Translations under genes and position numbers: made by a program | Shown here: one piece after another, positions 46,276-55,834 of the stretch | Numbering within the stretch: the stretch's first letter is position 1 | How the letters are laid out: every line of letters starts with the position of its first letter | Assembly: GCA_018228645.1 (NCBI GenBank) | Contig: CP073693.1 | Span: 1,607,501-1,671,500, forward strand | Source of the DNA: Clostridiaceae bacterium Marseille-Q4143 | GTDB lineage: Bacteria > Bacillota > Clostridia > Lachnospirales > Lachnospiraceae | Length of the DNA: 64,000 nucleotides | Reading direction: 5' to 3' | Notes under the pieces: generated by a model | What the model was told of the DNA's origin: nothing | The model's input: only the letters and a program-made list of their open reading frames with translations | Databases searched by the model: none

Positions 46276-46716
46276 ATGAACGTAAGTGAAGAACTGATCC
46301 GCGAGATCGTGCAGAAAGTTCTGGCGGAAGCCAAACAGCAAGAGAGCGGAGAGGATTTTGTAAAAGAAAAAGACCCAAGTGGTATTATCAAGATTGCGAC
46401 AGAAACTGTCAAATGCGAGCGTTTTGAGCAGGACGGTGTGGCACTGAAAGACGTGGTAACCCTTGAGGAAGCACCGAGAATGGGCTGTGGAATCATGGAG
46501 CTTGACCACACCAGCTTTGAGTGGACACTGACCTATGATGAATATGATCTCGTACTGGAAGGTACTCTGGAGATCGAGATTGACGGACGCGTGGTAACGG
46601 CAGGACCGGGACAGATCATCTACATCCCGAAGAACAGCCATATCCACTTCCAGACTCCGAATAAGACCAGATATGCATATTTTGTATATCCGGCAAACTG
46701 GGCAGATCTGGCATAA
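46276..46716 (+). CDS. eutQ: EutQ-like cupin
   Basis: A 146-residue cupin. Residues 1-20 (NVSEELIREIVQKVLAEAKQ) are an amphipathic targeting-type helix. The cupin barrel (about 60-146) includes MELDHTSFEWTLTYDEYDLV and AGPGQIIYIPKNSHIHF. E. coli EutQ is longer, with an additional N-terminal module absent here. EutQ of Salmonella has acetate-kinase activity, but whether this short form has it is unclear. Confidence 0.88.
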   Translation: MNVSEELIREIVQKVLAEAKQQESGEDFVKEKDPSGIIKIATETVKCERFEQDGVALKDVVTLEEAPRMGCGIMELDHTSFEWTLTYDEYDLVLEGTLEIEIDGRVVTAGPGQIIYIPKNSHIHFQTPNKTRYAYFVYPANWADLA

Positions 46717-46800
46717 AAAATGCACAGAAGATACTGGCTGCCGGGGGAAGAGATTCCTCCGGCAGTTGTGACATCAGGAGGGAAAGAAGGTGAGCTTGTC

Positions 46801-47361
46801 ATGGCATCTGTAAAATATGATATCGAAGTACAGGTGAGCAGAGTTTCCGTAAGCCGGCTGTTGTCGGAATACTGGAATCCGGATCCGGTACGGGAAGCCT
46901 GCAAGCTCTGCCCGGACTATGGAAAAGTATGGTCCTGTCCACCGGGGGTGCCGGAGGCGGATGATTATCTGAAGCCATTCCGGGAAGGATTTCTAATCGC
47001 AGTGAAGGTAAAATACCCGGAGGAGACGAGAACACTGGCGGTGTCTGCGGCGAAAGCACAGGAGATCCGGAATCAGACCTATGAAAAAGTAAAACGGAAT
47101 CTTTTGCTGACACTTCTGGAGCTGGAAAAAGAATTTCCAGGAGGAATCTGTATTGGAGCAGGACGCTGTATCCTGTGCAGCCACTGTGCAAGACAGGATG
47201 GCGAATCCTGCAGGTATCCGAAGCTCAGACGATATTCTATAACCGCCTTCGGCTTTGATTTTGCAAGAATGGTCCGTGATCTTCTTGGAATCGAACTGCT
47301 CTGGAGTCCGGATGGACTTCCGGAATATGATGTGGCGGTATCAGGACTGTTTTATACGTAA
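46801..47361 (+). CDS. DUF2284 Cys-rich metal-binding protein
   Basis: A 186-residue protein with several Cys groups: EACKLCPDYGKVWSCPPG, then GRCILCSHCARQDGESCRYP. DUF2284 proteins are predicted metal or cluster binders without a proven function. It ends the eut locus and is followed by a strong terminator. The start at 46801 is uncertain; an upstream in-frame ATG at 46720 adds 27 residues, but no ribosome site supports it. AAGGTGAG lies before the ATG chosen. Confidence 0.75.
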   Translation: MASVKYDIEVQVSRVSVSRLLSEYWNPDPVREACKLCPDYGKVWSCPPGVPEADDYLKPFREGFLIAVKVKYPEETRTLAVSAAKAQEIRNQTYEKVKRNLLLTLLELEKEFPGGICIGAGRCILCSHCARQDGESCRYPKLRRYSITAFGFDFARMVRDLLGIELLWSPDGLPEYDVAVSGLFYT

Positions 47362-47364
47362 GAG

Positions 47365-47397
47365 AAATCCTGCAGGAGACACTGCAGGATTTTTCTA
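47365..47397 (+). terminator. Terminator of the ethanolamine locus
   Basis: An 11-bp stem AAATCCTGCAG / CTGCAGGATTT with a 6-base loop and a T-rich tail, three bases after the DUF2284 stop. Confidence 0.88.
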
Positions 47398-47402
47398 TCT
47401 GG

Positions 47403-47431
47403 TTGCAATTACTCAGTGACTGGTGTAAAAT
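47403..47431 (+). promoter_or_regulatory. cobA promoter
   Basis: TTGCAA at 47403-47408 and TAAAAT at 47426-47431, 17 bases apart. It shows cobA is transcribed apart from the eut operon. Confidence 0.6.
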
Positions 47432-47475
47432 AAAAACAGGCAGTTTAGTTCTTATATCAGAAATGTGAGGGCATT

Positions 47476-47964
47476 ATGAAAGAAGGAAAGTTACAGATCT
47501 ATTGCGGAAATGGAAAAGGCAAGACGACAGCAGCAATCGGTCAGGCAATCAGGGAAGCCAGCAAGGGCCGCTCCGTATTCATTGTACAGTTCCTGAAAGG
47601 TAAGCAGGAGGAGATCAGCTTCATCAAACGGCTGGAGCCGGAGATCAAGCTTTTTCGTTTTCAGAAGAGAGAAGAAGCATTTGAGAATCTGACAGAGCAG
47701 GAGAAGGAAGAGGAGATTCCAAATCTGAAAAACGGCCTGAACTTTGCCAGAAAAGTACTTGCAACCGGAGAGTGTGATGTCCTGATTCTGGACGAGGTTC
47801 TGGGGCTCCCGGAACGGGAAATTGCCACACTGGAAGAACTCCATTCACTGCTGGAAGCAGCGGAAAATACCGATCTGATATTTACCGGGATCCGACTGTA
47901 TCCGGAGATGCTGGAATGGGCGGATGAAGTCTATGAAATCAGCGTGCTGAAAGGGTCAGAATAA
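47476..47964 (+). CDS. cobA: Cob(I)alamin adenosyltransferase, CobA/BtuR type
   Basis: A 162-residue RecA-fold adenosyltransferase. The P-loop is IYCGNGKGKTTAAIGQA, the acidic DVLILDEVLG motif follows, and the C-terminal TGIRLYPEMLEWADEVYEI is typical. It is structurally unrelated to EutT but does the same reaction, supplying adenosylcobalamin more generally. It is a little shorter than enterobacterial CobA. It has its own promoter after the eut terminator. Confidence 0.92.
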   Translation: MKEGKLQIYCGNGKGKTTAAIGQAIREASKGRSVFIVQFLKGKQEEISFIKRLEPEIKLFRFQKREEAFENLTEQEKEEEIPNLKNGLNFARKVLATGECDVLILDEVLGLPEREIATLEELHSLLEAAENTDLIFTGIRLYPEMLEWADEVYEISVLKGSE

Positions 47965-47978
47965 AACAATTCGGTGTG

Positions 47979-48007
47979 TTGACAAAGAAATAGATAAATG
48001 CTATATT
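47979..48007 (+). promoter_or_regulatory. dapAB promoter
   Basis: A perfect TTGACA at 47979-47984 and TATATT at 48002-48007, spacer 17. It lies directly ahead of the lysine riboswitch. Confidence 0.85.
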
Positions 48008-48020
48008 GAACTCACTAGGT

Positions 48021-48192
48021 AAGAGATAGAGGTCGCGCGAATCAAGAGTAGGTCGTTGGATGTGTGCAGGCACAGGAGAAAGCGTCGGAAAGGGAAGAGC
48101 GCCGAAAGGCCGGAAGCCCTGTAGAAGCCGGTTCTTGGGCATGGAATGAAGAATTTCATGACTGTCATCGTTTTCCGATGAAGCGCTATCCG
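48021..48192 (+). promoter_or_regulatory. Lysine riboswitch (L box)
   Basis: The conserved lysine aptamer is readable: AGAGATAGAGGTCGCGCG, then ATCAAGAGTAGG, GAAAGGGAAGAGCGCCGAAA, and the closing CTATC (48186-48190) that pairs with GATAG (48025-48029) to form P1. With lysine bound, the terminator at 48224 would form and shut off dapA-dapB. Confidence 0.93.
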
Positions 48193-48223
48193 GGCAGAAG
48201 AGATTTTTAGAATGTATTCTGGA

Positions 48224-48252
48224 GAGGCGTGCACGGGTACGCCTCTTTTTTC
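48224..48252 (+). terminator. Riboswitch-controlled terminator
   Basis: A 7-bp stem GAGGCGT / ACGCCTC followed by seven T, between the L box and dapA. It is the expression platform. Confidence 0.88.
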
Positions 48253-48321
48253 ATCTATCAGATGGATTAGATCCGTCGTAGATTACATATTTTATAACAA
48301 ATGATCAGGAGGGGAAAAAAC

Positions 48322-49221
48322 ATGTCTATTTTTACAGGTGCAGGAGTTGCGATTATTACTCCGATGACAGAGACAGGAGCAGTGAATTATCCGAAACTGG
48401 AGGAGATTCTGGAGTACCAGATTGCGAATGGTACGGACGCCATCATTATCTGTGGAACGACCGGTGAGTCATCTACCCTGAGCCATGAGGAGCATCTGGA
48501 AGCAATTCGGTTTACGGCAGAGAAGGTTGCCGGAAGAATCCCGGTTATCGCAGGTACCGGTTCTAATTGTACAGAGACCGCTATCTATCTTTCTCAGGAA
48601 GCAGAAAAATACGGTGTGGACGGCGTTCTCCTGGTAACTCCGTACTACAATAAAGCGACTCAGAAGGGTCTGATTGCACATTTTACAAAGATTGCGAACT
48701 CCATCAAAATTCCGGTAATCCTGTACAATATCCAGAGCCGTACCGGCGTGAATATTGCACCGGAGACCATGGCATATCTGGCAAAGAATGTTGAAAATAT
48801 CGTAGGTGTGAAAGAGGCAAGTGGAAATATTTCCCAGATTGCCAAGATCGCGGAACTCTGTGGTGAGTCCTTTGATATTTATTCCGGAAATGATGACCAG
48901 GTCGTACCGCTTCTTTCACTTGGCGGAAAAGGTGTTATCTCCGTACTTTCCAATATTGCACCGAGAGAGACTCACGATATCGTGGCAAAATTCATGGACG
49001 GAGATGTAAAAGGAAGCCGTGAACTTCAGCTGCGTGCACTTCCGCTGATCGAGAAACTGTTCTGCGAGGTAAATCCGATTCCGGTAAAAGCAGCAATGAA
49101 CATGCTCGGATGGGAAGTAGGTCCTCTTCGTATGCCGTTGTCTGAGATGGAAGAAGAGCATCAGAAAGAACTGAAAGCAGCTATGGATGCATTCGGTGTA
49201 AAGGCAAAAGGAGAGAACTAA
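48322..49221 (+). CDS. dapA: 4-hydroxy-tetrahydrodipicolinate synthase
   Basis: A 299-residue aldolase joining pyruvate and aspartate semialdehyde, the first step of the lysine/diaminopimelate branch. The Schiff-base Lys is in VGVKEASGN, Tyr in TPYYNKAT, and the substrate motif ICGTTGESSTLS is near residue 45. The ATG at 48322 is preferred because AGGAGGGG lies before it. The stop overlaps the start of dapB by one base. Confidence 0.96.
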   Translation: MSIFTGAGVAIITPMTETGAVNYPKLEEILEYQIANGTDAIIICGTTGESSTLSHEEHLEAIRFTAEKVAGRIPVIAGTGSNCTETAIYLSQEAEKYGVDGVLLVTPYYNKATQKGLIAHFTKIANSIKIPVILYNIQSRTGVNIAPETMAYLAKNVENIVGVKEASGNISQIAKIAELCGESFDIYSGNDDQVVPLLSLGGKGVISVLSNIAPRETHDIVAKFMDGDVKGSRELQLRALPLIEKLFCEVNPIPVKAAMNMLGWEVGPLRMPLSEMEEEHQKELKAAMDAFGVKAKGEN

Positions 49222-49988
49222 TGGTAAAGGCAATTATGCATGGCTGTAATGGCCATATGGGACAGGTGATCACTGATCTGATCAAAGACGATCCGGAGAT
49301 TGAGATTGTAGCGGGGATTGATCCGGTGGACTGCCGTGATAACGGATATCCGGTGTTCCCGAATCTGCATGCCTGTACAGTGGATGCGGATGTGATCATT
49401 GATTTCACATCTGCAAAAGCGGCAGACGGTCTGATCAGCTACTGTGTGGAGAAGAAACTTCCGGTTGTACTCTGTTCTACAGGCCTTTCTGAGGAGCAGT
49501 TGGCATCGGTAGAAGCTGCAAGCAAACAGATGGCAGTGCTGAAATCCGCTAATATGTCCCTTGGAATTAATATGCTTATGAAACTTCTGCAGGATGCTGC
49601 GAAGATTCTTGTACCGGCAGGATTTGATATTGAGATCGTGGAAAAACATCACAATAGAAAGCTCGACGCTCCGAGCGGTACTGCGCTGGCACTTGCAGAC
49701 GCTATTAACGACGGTGTGCTGAACAGCGAATATGCTTACAAATATGACCGCAGTCAGGATCATCACAAGAGAGAGAAGAAGGAGATCGGTATTTCTGCAG
49801 TCCGTGGCGGCACCATCGTCGGGGACCATGATGTGATTTTTGCAGGAACAGACGAAGTGATCACCTTCAGCCATACCGCATATTCCCGTGCAATTTTTGG
49901 AAAGGGCGCTATTCAGGCAGCCAAATTCCTGGCAGGAAAACCGGCAGGTTATTACCATATGAGCGACGTGATTGACGCGCAGGCATAA
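49221..49988 (+). CDS. dapB: 4-hydroxy-tetrahydrodipicolinate reductase
   Basis: A 255-residue NAD(P)H-dependent reductase. The N-terminal dinucleotide loop is MHGCNGHMGQVITDLI, with VEKHHNRKLDAPSGTALAL in the catalytic domain (His-His pair and substrate-binding Lys). Co-translated with dapA through a TAATG junction, it shares lysine riboswitch control. Confidence 0.96.
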   Translation: MVKAIMHGCNGHMGQVITDLIKDDPEIEIVAGIDPVDCRDNGYPVFPNLHACTVDADVIIDFTSAKAADGLISYCVEKKLPVVLCSTGLSEEQLASVEAASKQMAVLKSANMSLGINMLMKLLQDAAKILVPAGFDIEIVEKHHNRKLDAPSGTALALADAINDGVLNSEYAYKYDRSQDHHKREKKEIGISAVRGGTIVGDHDVIFAGTDEVITFSHTAYSRAIFGKGAIQAAKFLAGKPAGYYHMSDVIDAQA

Positions 49989-50002
49989 ATATAAGATCGT
50001 GC

Positions 50003-50041
50003 TCCGGCAGAAATGAAAGTTCATTTCTGCCGGATTTTTTG
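50003..50041 (+). terminator. Rho-independent terminator after dapB
   Basis: A 15-bp stem TCCGGCAGAAATGAA / TTCATTTCTGCCGGA, then six T. Confidence 0.92.
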
Positions 50042-50108
50042 TATATAGAGTATAAAAACGGAAGAACCGTCCATATTAACAACAGAAAAAAGAAAAGGAG
50101 AGACTTTT

Positions 50109-50510
50109 ATGAAAAAGTGGAAAAAAAGCGCTGCCAGTATGCTCCTTCTGCTGTTAATGGTGTCCGTGGCTGCTTGCGGCAGAAATAACGGAACGGCAGC
50201 AGATGAGAACGCAGGTACTGGCAATGAAGCCGGAGTGGAAAATAACAGTGGAAATACAGGCCTGGATGGAAGGCCCTTTGATGAGATTCTCTTCGATACG
50301 GATGGTGATGGCATTTATGATCATACGGATGTGGATGGAGATGGACTTCTGGAGGAGATCGGAAGAGATGCCAATGATGTGGTGGATGATGTGGTAAACG
50401 GCGTAACAGAAACTGGTGATACGTTGATGGATGGAGTAGATGATGTGGTAGATGGTGGAGAAAACGGTACGGATGGTACCGGCAATGTGGATAACAATGC
50501 AGTAGAATAG
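50109..50510 (+). CDS. Acidic lipoprotein with calcium-loop-like Asp repeats
   Basis: A 133-residue predicted lipoprotein. The signal ends in SVAAC with lipidated Cys23. After an Asn/Gly-rich linker, the DTDGDGIYDHTDVDGDGLLE segment (about 64-83) resembles calcium loops of thrombospondin type 3 or dockerin repeats. The rest is Asp/Val/Gly-rich and has no family that I recognise. It lies alone with AAGGAG before the ATG. Cell-surface calcium binding is an inference. Confidence 0.75.
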   Translation: MKKWKKSAASMLLLLLMVSVAACGRNNGTAADENAGTGNEAGVENNSGNTGLDGRPFDEILFDTDGDGIYDHTDVDGDGLLEEIGRDANDVVDDVVNGVTETGDTLMDGVDDVVDGGENGTDGTGNVDNNAVE

Positions 50511-50599
50511 CAATTGAGAAAAACAGAATTTCCAGTTATAATGAAATCCGGGCGGTCAGAATGCTGCCCGGACTTACGAAAAAGATGAGGTATAAGAAA

Positions 50600-51415
50600 A
50601 TGGAATTCCGTCCGTGCATTGATATACATAACGGCTGTGTGAAGCAGATCGTTGGAGGCAGTTTGAAAGACGAGGGAAATCAGGCCAGTGAGAACTTTGT
50701 GTCTGAGCAGGATGCGGCATTTTATGCGGAACTTTACCGGAAACAGGGAATCCGGGGCGGTCATGTGATTCTGCTCAACAAAGAGGGCAGCGAATATTAT
50801 GAGGCGACCAGACAGCAGGCATTTGGCGCATTGAGAGCTTATCCGGGCGGGCTGCAGATTGGCGGTGGTATTCATTCGGGAAATGCAGAAGAATACCTGG
50901 AGGCGGGGGCCAGCCATGTGATTGTGACATCCTATGTATTCAGAGACGGTCAGATGGACCGGGAGCATCTGAACCGAATGGTTCGCACAGTGGGACCGGA
51001 ACATCTGGTACTGGATTTGAGCTGCCGCAGAAAAGGAGATCAGTATTACATTGTAACCGACCGGTGGCAGAAGTTCACGAATGTGGTACTCACACCGGAG
51101 GTGCTTGATGAACTGGCAGGATGCTGCTCGGAATTCCTGATCCATGCGGTAGATGTGGAAGGAAAGGCGAGGGGTATCGAAAAGCCGCTGGCAGAGATGC
51201 TGGGAGCCTGGAACGGCATTCCTGTTACTTATGCGGGAGGCATCGGAGGTTTTGAGGATCTGCGGGAATTAAAGACGCTCGGAAGGAACCGTCTGAACGT
51301 GACCATCGGCAGTGCACTGGACCTGTTCGGCGGCCCCATGAATTATGAAGAGACTGTGAAATTCATTGCACAACAGGGCGAAAAATGGTATAATACAGAC
51401 AACATCAAAAAGTAA
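50600..51415 (+). CDS. hisA: ProFAR isomerase HisA, eukaryal (HIS6) type
   Basis: A 271-residue TIM-barrel isomerase of histidine biosynthesis. It opens FRPCIDIHNGCVKQIVGG, and LQIGGGIHSGNAEEYLEAGA and VTYAGGIGGFEDLREL hold the two phosphate sites. The sequence follows the longer eukaryal HIS6 pattern rather than usual bacterial HisA. No other his gene is nearby, so it is unlinked to the pathway here. The ATG at 50600 has TGAGG upstream; one at 50585 is also in frame. Confidence 0.85.
   Translation: MEFRPCIDIHNGCVKQIVGGSLKDEGNQASENFVSEQDAAFYAELYRKQGIRGGHVILLNKEGSEYYEATRQQAFGALRAYPGGLQIGGGIHSGNAEEYLEAGASHVIVTSYVFRDGQMDREHLNRMVRTVGPEHLVLDLSCRRKGDQYYIVTDRWQKFTNVVLTPEVLDELAGCCSEFLIHAVDVEGKARGIEKPLAEMLGAWNGIPVTYAGGIGGFEDLRELKTLGRNRLNVTIGSALDLFGGPMNYEETVKFIAQQGEKWYNTDNIKK
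51366..51394 (+). promoter_or_regulatory. hpf promoter inside the hisA 3' end
   Basis: TTGCAC at 51366-51371 and TATAAT at 51389-51394, spacer 17, with a TG one base before the -10. It allows hpf to be expressed separately from hisA. Confidence 0.7.
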
Positions 51416-51427
51416 AGGAGTGATTTT

Positions 51428-51952
51428 ATGCGTTATATCATTAGCGGCAAAAATCTGGACATTACTGAGGGCCTTCGTTCTGCAGTGACGGAAAAGCTGG
51501 GAAAGCTGGAACGGTATTTTACTCCTGATACCGAAGTCCATGTAACCTTAAGCGTTGAGAAAGAACGCCAGAAGATCGAGGTTACTATCCCGGTAAAAGG
51601 CAATATTATTCGTTCGGAGCAGTCCAGCACGGACATGTACGTATCCATTGATCTGGTAGAAGAAGTTATCGAACGCCAGCTGCGCAAGTACAAAAACAAA
51701 CTTGTGGCAAGACAGCAGGGTGGAGGAAACTTCCAGAAAGAGTTCCTGGAGAAGGAAGTCGACGATCAGGAAGTTAAGATTATCCGTTCTAAGAAATTTG
51801 ATATCAAGCCCATGTATCCGGAAGATGCATGTGTGCAGATGGAACTTCTGGGACATAATTTCTTTGCCTTTGTCAATGCAGAGACTGATGACATCAGCGT
51901 TGTGTACAAGCGGAAAGGCGGTACCTACGGCATTATGGAACCGGACAGATAA
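51428..51952 (+). CDS. hpf: Ribosome hibernation-promoting factor, long form
   Basis: A 174-residue protein. Residues 1-100 are the RaiA/YfiA domain (RYIISGKNLDITEGLRSAVT onward) that blocks the decoding site. Residues 120-174 are the C-terminal dimerisation domain of long HPF (SKKFDIKPMYPEDACVQMEL), which joins two 70S ribosomes into 100S. It is followed by a strong terminator and then secA. Confidence 0.96.
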   Translation: MRYIISGKNLDITEGLRSAVTEKLGKLERYFTPDTEVHVTLSVEKERQKIEVTIPVKGNIIRSEQSSTDMYVSIDLVEEVIERQLRKYKNKLVARQQGGGNFQKEFLEKEVDDQEVKIIRSKKFDIKPMYPEDACVQMELLGHNFFAFVNAETDDISVVYKRKGGTYGIMEPDR

Positions 51953-51965
51953 ATTTGAATTTACA

Positions 51966-51997
51966 GGACCGGCAGGAATTCTCCTGCCGGTCCTTTT
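51966..51997 (+). terminator. Rho-independent terminator after hpf
   Basis: A perfect 12-bp stem GGACCGGCAGGA / TCCTGCCGGTCC with an ATTC loop, then TTTT. Confidence 0.9.
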
Positions 51998-52023
51998 GGT
52001 TATATCGTTCATAATTATTTACT

Positions 52024-52051
52024 TTGAATATTTACAAAGCTATGCTATAAT
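52024..52051 (+). promoter_or_regulatory. secA promoter
   Basis: TTGAAT at 52024-52029 and a perfect TATAAT at 52046-52051, spacer 16, 57 bases before the secA ATG. Confidence 0.65.
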
Positions 52052-52107
52052 GTCCTTTGTGTAAGTAGAATGTCCGACGAATACGGACATGTGAATAGGA
52101 GAACTGT

Positions 52108-54675
52108 ATGAATATTATTGACAAACTGTTTGGAACTCACAGTGAGCGTGAGCTGAAACTGATCATGCCCACCATCGACAAGATTGAGGCTCTGCGTCCG
52201 ACCATGCAGGCCTTAAGTGATGAGCAGCTGAGGGACAAAACAAAAGAATACAAGCAGAGACTGGCAGAAGGGGAGACACTGGATGATCTTCTTCCGGAGG
52301 CATTTGCCACTGTCAGAGAGGCTGCAAAACGTGTGCTTGGAATGGAGCACTATCGCGTACAGCTGATCGGAGGTATGATCCTTCATCAGGGACGTATCGC
52401 AGAGATGAAGACCGGTGAAGGTAAGACCCTTGTCTCTACTCTTCCGGCATACTTAAATGCGCTGGACGGCAAGGGCGTCCATGTCGTAACGGTTAATGAT
52501 TACCTGGCAAGCCGTGATGCCGGCTGGATGGGTAAAGTCCATGAATTTCTGGGACTGACCGTAGGTGTGGTACTGAACGCTTCCACCAAAGAAGAGCGCC
52601 GCGCCGCATATAACTGCGACATTACCTATGTCACCAATAACGAGCTTGGTTTCGACTATCTGCGTGACAATATGGTAATCTATAAAGAGCAGCTGGTACA
52701 GAGAGATCTGCATTATGCCATCATCGATGAGATCGACTCTATCCTGATTGATGAGGCAAGAACACCACTGATTATTTCCGGACAGAGTGGAAAGTCTACC
52801 AAACTCTATGAGCTGTGCGATTATGTGGCACATACGCTGACAAGAGGAGAGGCAAGCAAGGAATTTTCAAAGATGGATGCCATCATGGGTGAGGAGATTG
52901 AGGAGACCGGAGATTTCATCGTCAACGAGAAAGATAAGATCGTGCATCTGACCGCTGATGGTATCAAGAAAGTAGAGCAGTTCTTCAAGATTGAGAATCT
53001 GGCCGATCCGGAAAACCTGGAGATCCAGCACAATATGGAGCTGGCGCTGCGTGCCAACAACCTCATGTTCCGCGACCAGGATTATGTGGTAAAAGATGAT
53101 CAGATCTTTATCGTTGATGAATTTACCGGACGTATCATGCCAGGCCGTCGTTATTCCGACGGACTTCATCAGGCCATTGAGGCGAAGGAACATGTAAAGG
53201 TAAAACGTGAGAGCAAGACCCTTGCAAATATTACGTTCCAGAACTTCTTTAATAAATATGATAAGAAATCCGGTATGACCGGTACCGCACAGACGGAGGA
53301 GAAAGAGTTCCGCGCCATCTACGGTATGGATGTTGTGGAGATCCCGACCAACCGTCCGGTAATCCGTAAAGATCTTCAGGATGCGGTATACAAGACAAAA
53401 AAAGAAAAATTCCATGCAGTCTGTGATGAGATCGAGAAGGCACATGCTACCGGACAGCCGGTACTGGTAGGTACCATTACGATCGAGACTTCCGAGGAGC
53501 TGAGCAGAATGCTTCAGAAGCGCGGCATCAAGCATGAGGTGCTGAATGCGAAGTTCCATGAGCGTGAAGCTGAGATCGTTGCTCTGGCGGGACAGCACGG
53601 AGCTGTTACCATTGCAACTAATATGGCGGGCCGTGGTACTGATATTAAACTGGATGATGAGGCAAAGGCAGCAGGTGGTCTGAAGATCATCGGTACAGAG
53701 CGTCATGAGTCCAGACGTATTGACAACCAGCTGCGTGGACGTTCCGGACGACAGGGGGATCCGGGTGAGTCCCGCTTCTATATCTCTCTGGAAGACGATC
53801 TGATGAGACTGTTCGGTTCCGAGCGTCTCATGAGTGCATTCAACGCACTGGGTGTTCCGGAAAATGAGCAGATTGAACATAAGATGCTGACCAGTGCTAT
53901 CGAGAAGGCACAGATGAAGATCGAGAACAACAACTTCGGTATTCGTAAAAACCTTCTGGAATATGACCAGGTGATGAATGAGCAGAGAGAGATTATCTAT
54001 GCAGAGCGCCGCCGCGTGCTGGATGGTGAGAGCATGAGAGACTCCATCTACAAGATGATTGCAGATGTAGTAGAAAATGCAGTAGATACCTTTATCGGTG
54101 ACGATCAGGAGCCGGAAGAGTGGGATCTGTCAGGTCTTAACGAGACTCTGCTTCCGGTCATTCCATTTGAGCCGATCACCGCTGAGCGTCTGGATGTAAA
54201 GAACCGTGAAGAACTGAAGCATGCGCTCAAACAGGAAGGCACGAAGCTCTATGAGGCAAAAGAGGCAGAGTTCCCGAATCCGGAGATGATCCGTGAGCTG
54301 GAGCGTGTATTTCTGCTGAAAGTCATTGACCGGAAGTGGATGAACCATATCGACGATATGGAACAGCTGCGTCAGGGTATCGGCCTGCAGGCATATGGCC
54401 AGAGAGATCCGCTGGTAGAGTACAAGATGAACGGTTATGAGATGTTCGAGGCAATGACTGCAAGCATTCAGGAAGATACCGTTCGTCTGCTCATGCATGT
54501 GAAGATTGAAGAGAAAGCAGAACGTGAGGAAGTAGCTCAGGTAACCGGAACCAACAAGGATGATTCCCTTGGAAAGAAGCCGGTACAGAGAGCAGCGCAG
54601 AAAGTATATCCGAACGATCCGTGCCCATGCGGCAGCGGCAAGAAGTATAAACAGTGCTGCGGACGTGCAAAATAA
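52108..54675 (+). CDS. secA: Preprotein translocase ATPase SecA
   Basis: An 855-residue motor that drives proteins through SecYEG. Walker A is [19 protein letters not shown], the DEAD-like box is [20 protein letters not shown], and the second motor has [13 protein letters not shown] and [15 protein letters not shown]. The C-terminal zinc finger ([16 protein letters not shown]) binds SecB-like factors or the ribosome. Length is normal for Firmicute SecA1. prfB follows after 39 bases, as is common in this phylum. Confidence 0.97.
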   Translation: MNIIDKLFGTHSERELKLIMPTIDKIEALRPTMQALSDEQLRDKTKEYKQRLAEGETLDDLLPEAFATVREAAKRVLGMEHYRVQLIGGMILHQGRIAEMKTGEGKTLVSTLPAYLNALDGKGVHVVTVNDYLASRDAGWMGKVHEFLGLTVGVVLNASTKEERRAAYNCDITYVTNNELGFDYLRDNMVIYKEQLVQRDLHYAIIDEIDSILIDEARTPLIISGQSGKSTKLYELCDYVAHTLTRGEASKEFSKMDAIMGEEIEETGDFIVNEKDKIVHLTADGIKKVEQFFKIENLADPENLEIQHNMELALRANNLMFRDQDYVVKDDQIFIVDEFTGRIMPGRRYSDGLHQAIEAKEHVKVKRESKTLANITFQNFFNKYDKKSGMTGTAQTEEKEFRAIYGMDVVEIPTNRPVIRKDLQDAVYKTKKEKFHAVCDEIEKAHATGQPVLVGTITIETSEELSRMLQKRGIKHEVLNAKFHEREAEIVALAGQHGAVTIATNMAGRGTDIKLDDEAKAAGGLKIIGTERHESRRIDNQLRGRSGRQGDPGESRFYISLEDDLMRLFGSERLMSAFNALGVPENEQIEHKMLTSAIEKAQMKIENNNFGIRKNLLEYDQVMNEQREIIYAERRRVLDGESMRDSIYKMIADVVENAVDTFIGDDQEPEEWDLSGLNETLLPVIPFEPITAERLDVKNREELKHALKQEGTKLYEAKEAEFPNPEMIRELERVFLLKVIDRKWMNHIDDMEQLRQGIGLQAYGQRDPLVEYKMNGYEMFEAMTASIQEDTVRLLMHVKIEEKAEREEVAQVTGTNKDDSLGKKPVQRAAQKVYPNDPCPCGSGKKYKQCCGRAK

Positions 54676-54714
54676 GATTTTATAATGAAATAGAAAAAGA
54701 AAGAAGGTGTGGTT

Positions 54715-55834
54715 ATGGTAGAACTTGATCAGTTTAAATATACGCTGAGCAGCTACGCTAAACCCATGACAGAACTGAGGGATTCACTTTGACCTGGCTT
54801 CAAAGACGCTCAGGATCGAAGAATTAGAAAGAGAGATGGAGGCTCCAGGCTACTGGGATCAGGTAGAACAGTCCCAGGCAGGCATGAGAGAACTCAATAC
54901 ACTCAAAGAAGAAAAACAGAAATTTGAAGATCTGCAGGGACAGTACGAGGATATCGAGACTCTGCTGGAAATGGGATATGAGGAGGATGATCCTTCTCTG
55001 ATCCCGGAGATCCAGTCCGAGCTGGATGAATTTGTCGAAAAATTTGAGACCATGCGGATTAAGACGCTTCTCTCAGGAGAATATGACAGAAGCAATGCCA
55101 TTTTGAAACTGAACGCAGGAGCAGGCGGAACCGAGAGCTGTGACTGGGCGGGCATGCTGTACCGTATGTATACCCGTTGGGCAGAGCGAAAAGGATTTAC
55201 CGTGGAAGTGCTCGACTATCTGGAAGGTGATGAGGCGGGCATCAAGTCCGTCACATTCCAGGTCAACGGCGAGAATGCCTACGGCTATCTGAAGTCCGAG
55301 AAAGGCGTTCACCGTCTCGTACGTATTTCCCCGTTCAATGCACAGGGAAAACGCCAGACTTCATTTGTATCCTGCGATGTTATGCCGGATATTGAGGATG
55401 AGATTGATATCGAGATTAATCCAGACGACCTGCGTGTGGATACGTACCGTTCCAGCGGTGCCGGCGGACAGCATATCAATAAGACATCCTCCGCAATCCG
55501 TATTACCCATCTGCCCACCGGAATTGTGGTGCAGTGTCAGAATGAACGTTCACAGCATCAGAATAAAGACAAAGCCATGCAGATGCTGAAAGCAAAGCTG
55601 TATCTTCTGGAGCAGCAGAAACAGGCAGAAAAACTCTCCGGTATCCGTGGAGAGGTCAGCGATATTGCATGGGGTAATCAGATCCGCTCTTATGTTATGC
55701 AGCCCTACACACTGGTTAAAGATCATCGTACCGGTGCGGAGGTCAGCAATGTGGATGCGGTGATGGATGGCAAGATTGATCCGTTTATCAATGCATATCT
55801 GAAATGGATCAACCTGAGTCCGGAGGAAAAATGA
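54715..55834 (+). CDS. prfB: Peptide chain release factor 2, programmed +1 frameshift
   Basis: RF2, 372 residues after frameshifting. The first frame runs from ATG 54715 to an in-frame TGA at 54790-54792 after 25 codons. The site is GAGGGATTCACTTTGAC: an SD-like GAGGG, then CTT-TGA-C, as in other prfB genes. Shifting by one base at 54790 continues in DLASKTLRIEEL to 55834. The GGQ loop (SGAGGQHINKTSSAIRITH) and the anticodon-like SPF motif (RISPFNAQGKR) are present. Frameshifting when RF2 is scarce autoregulates the gene. Confidence 0.96.
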
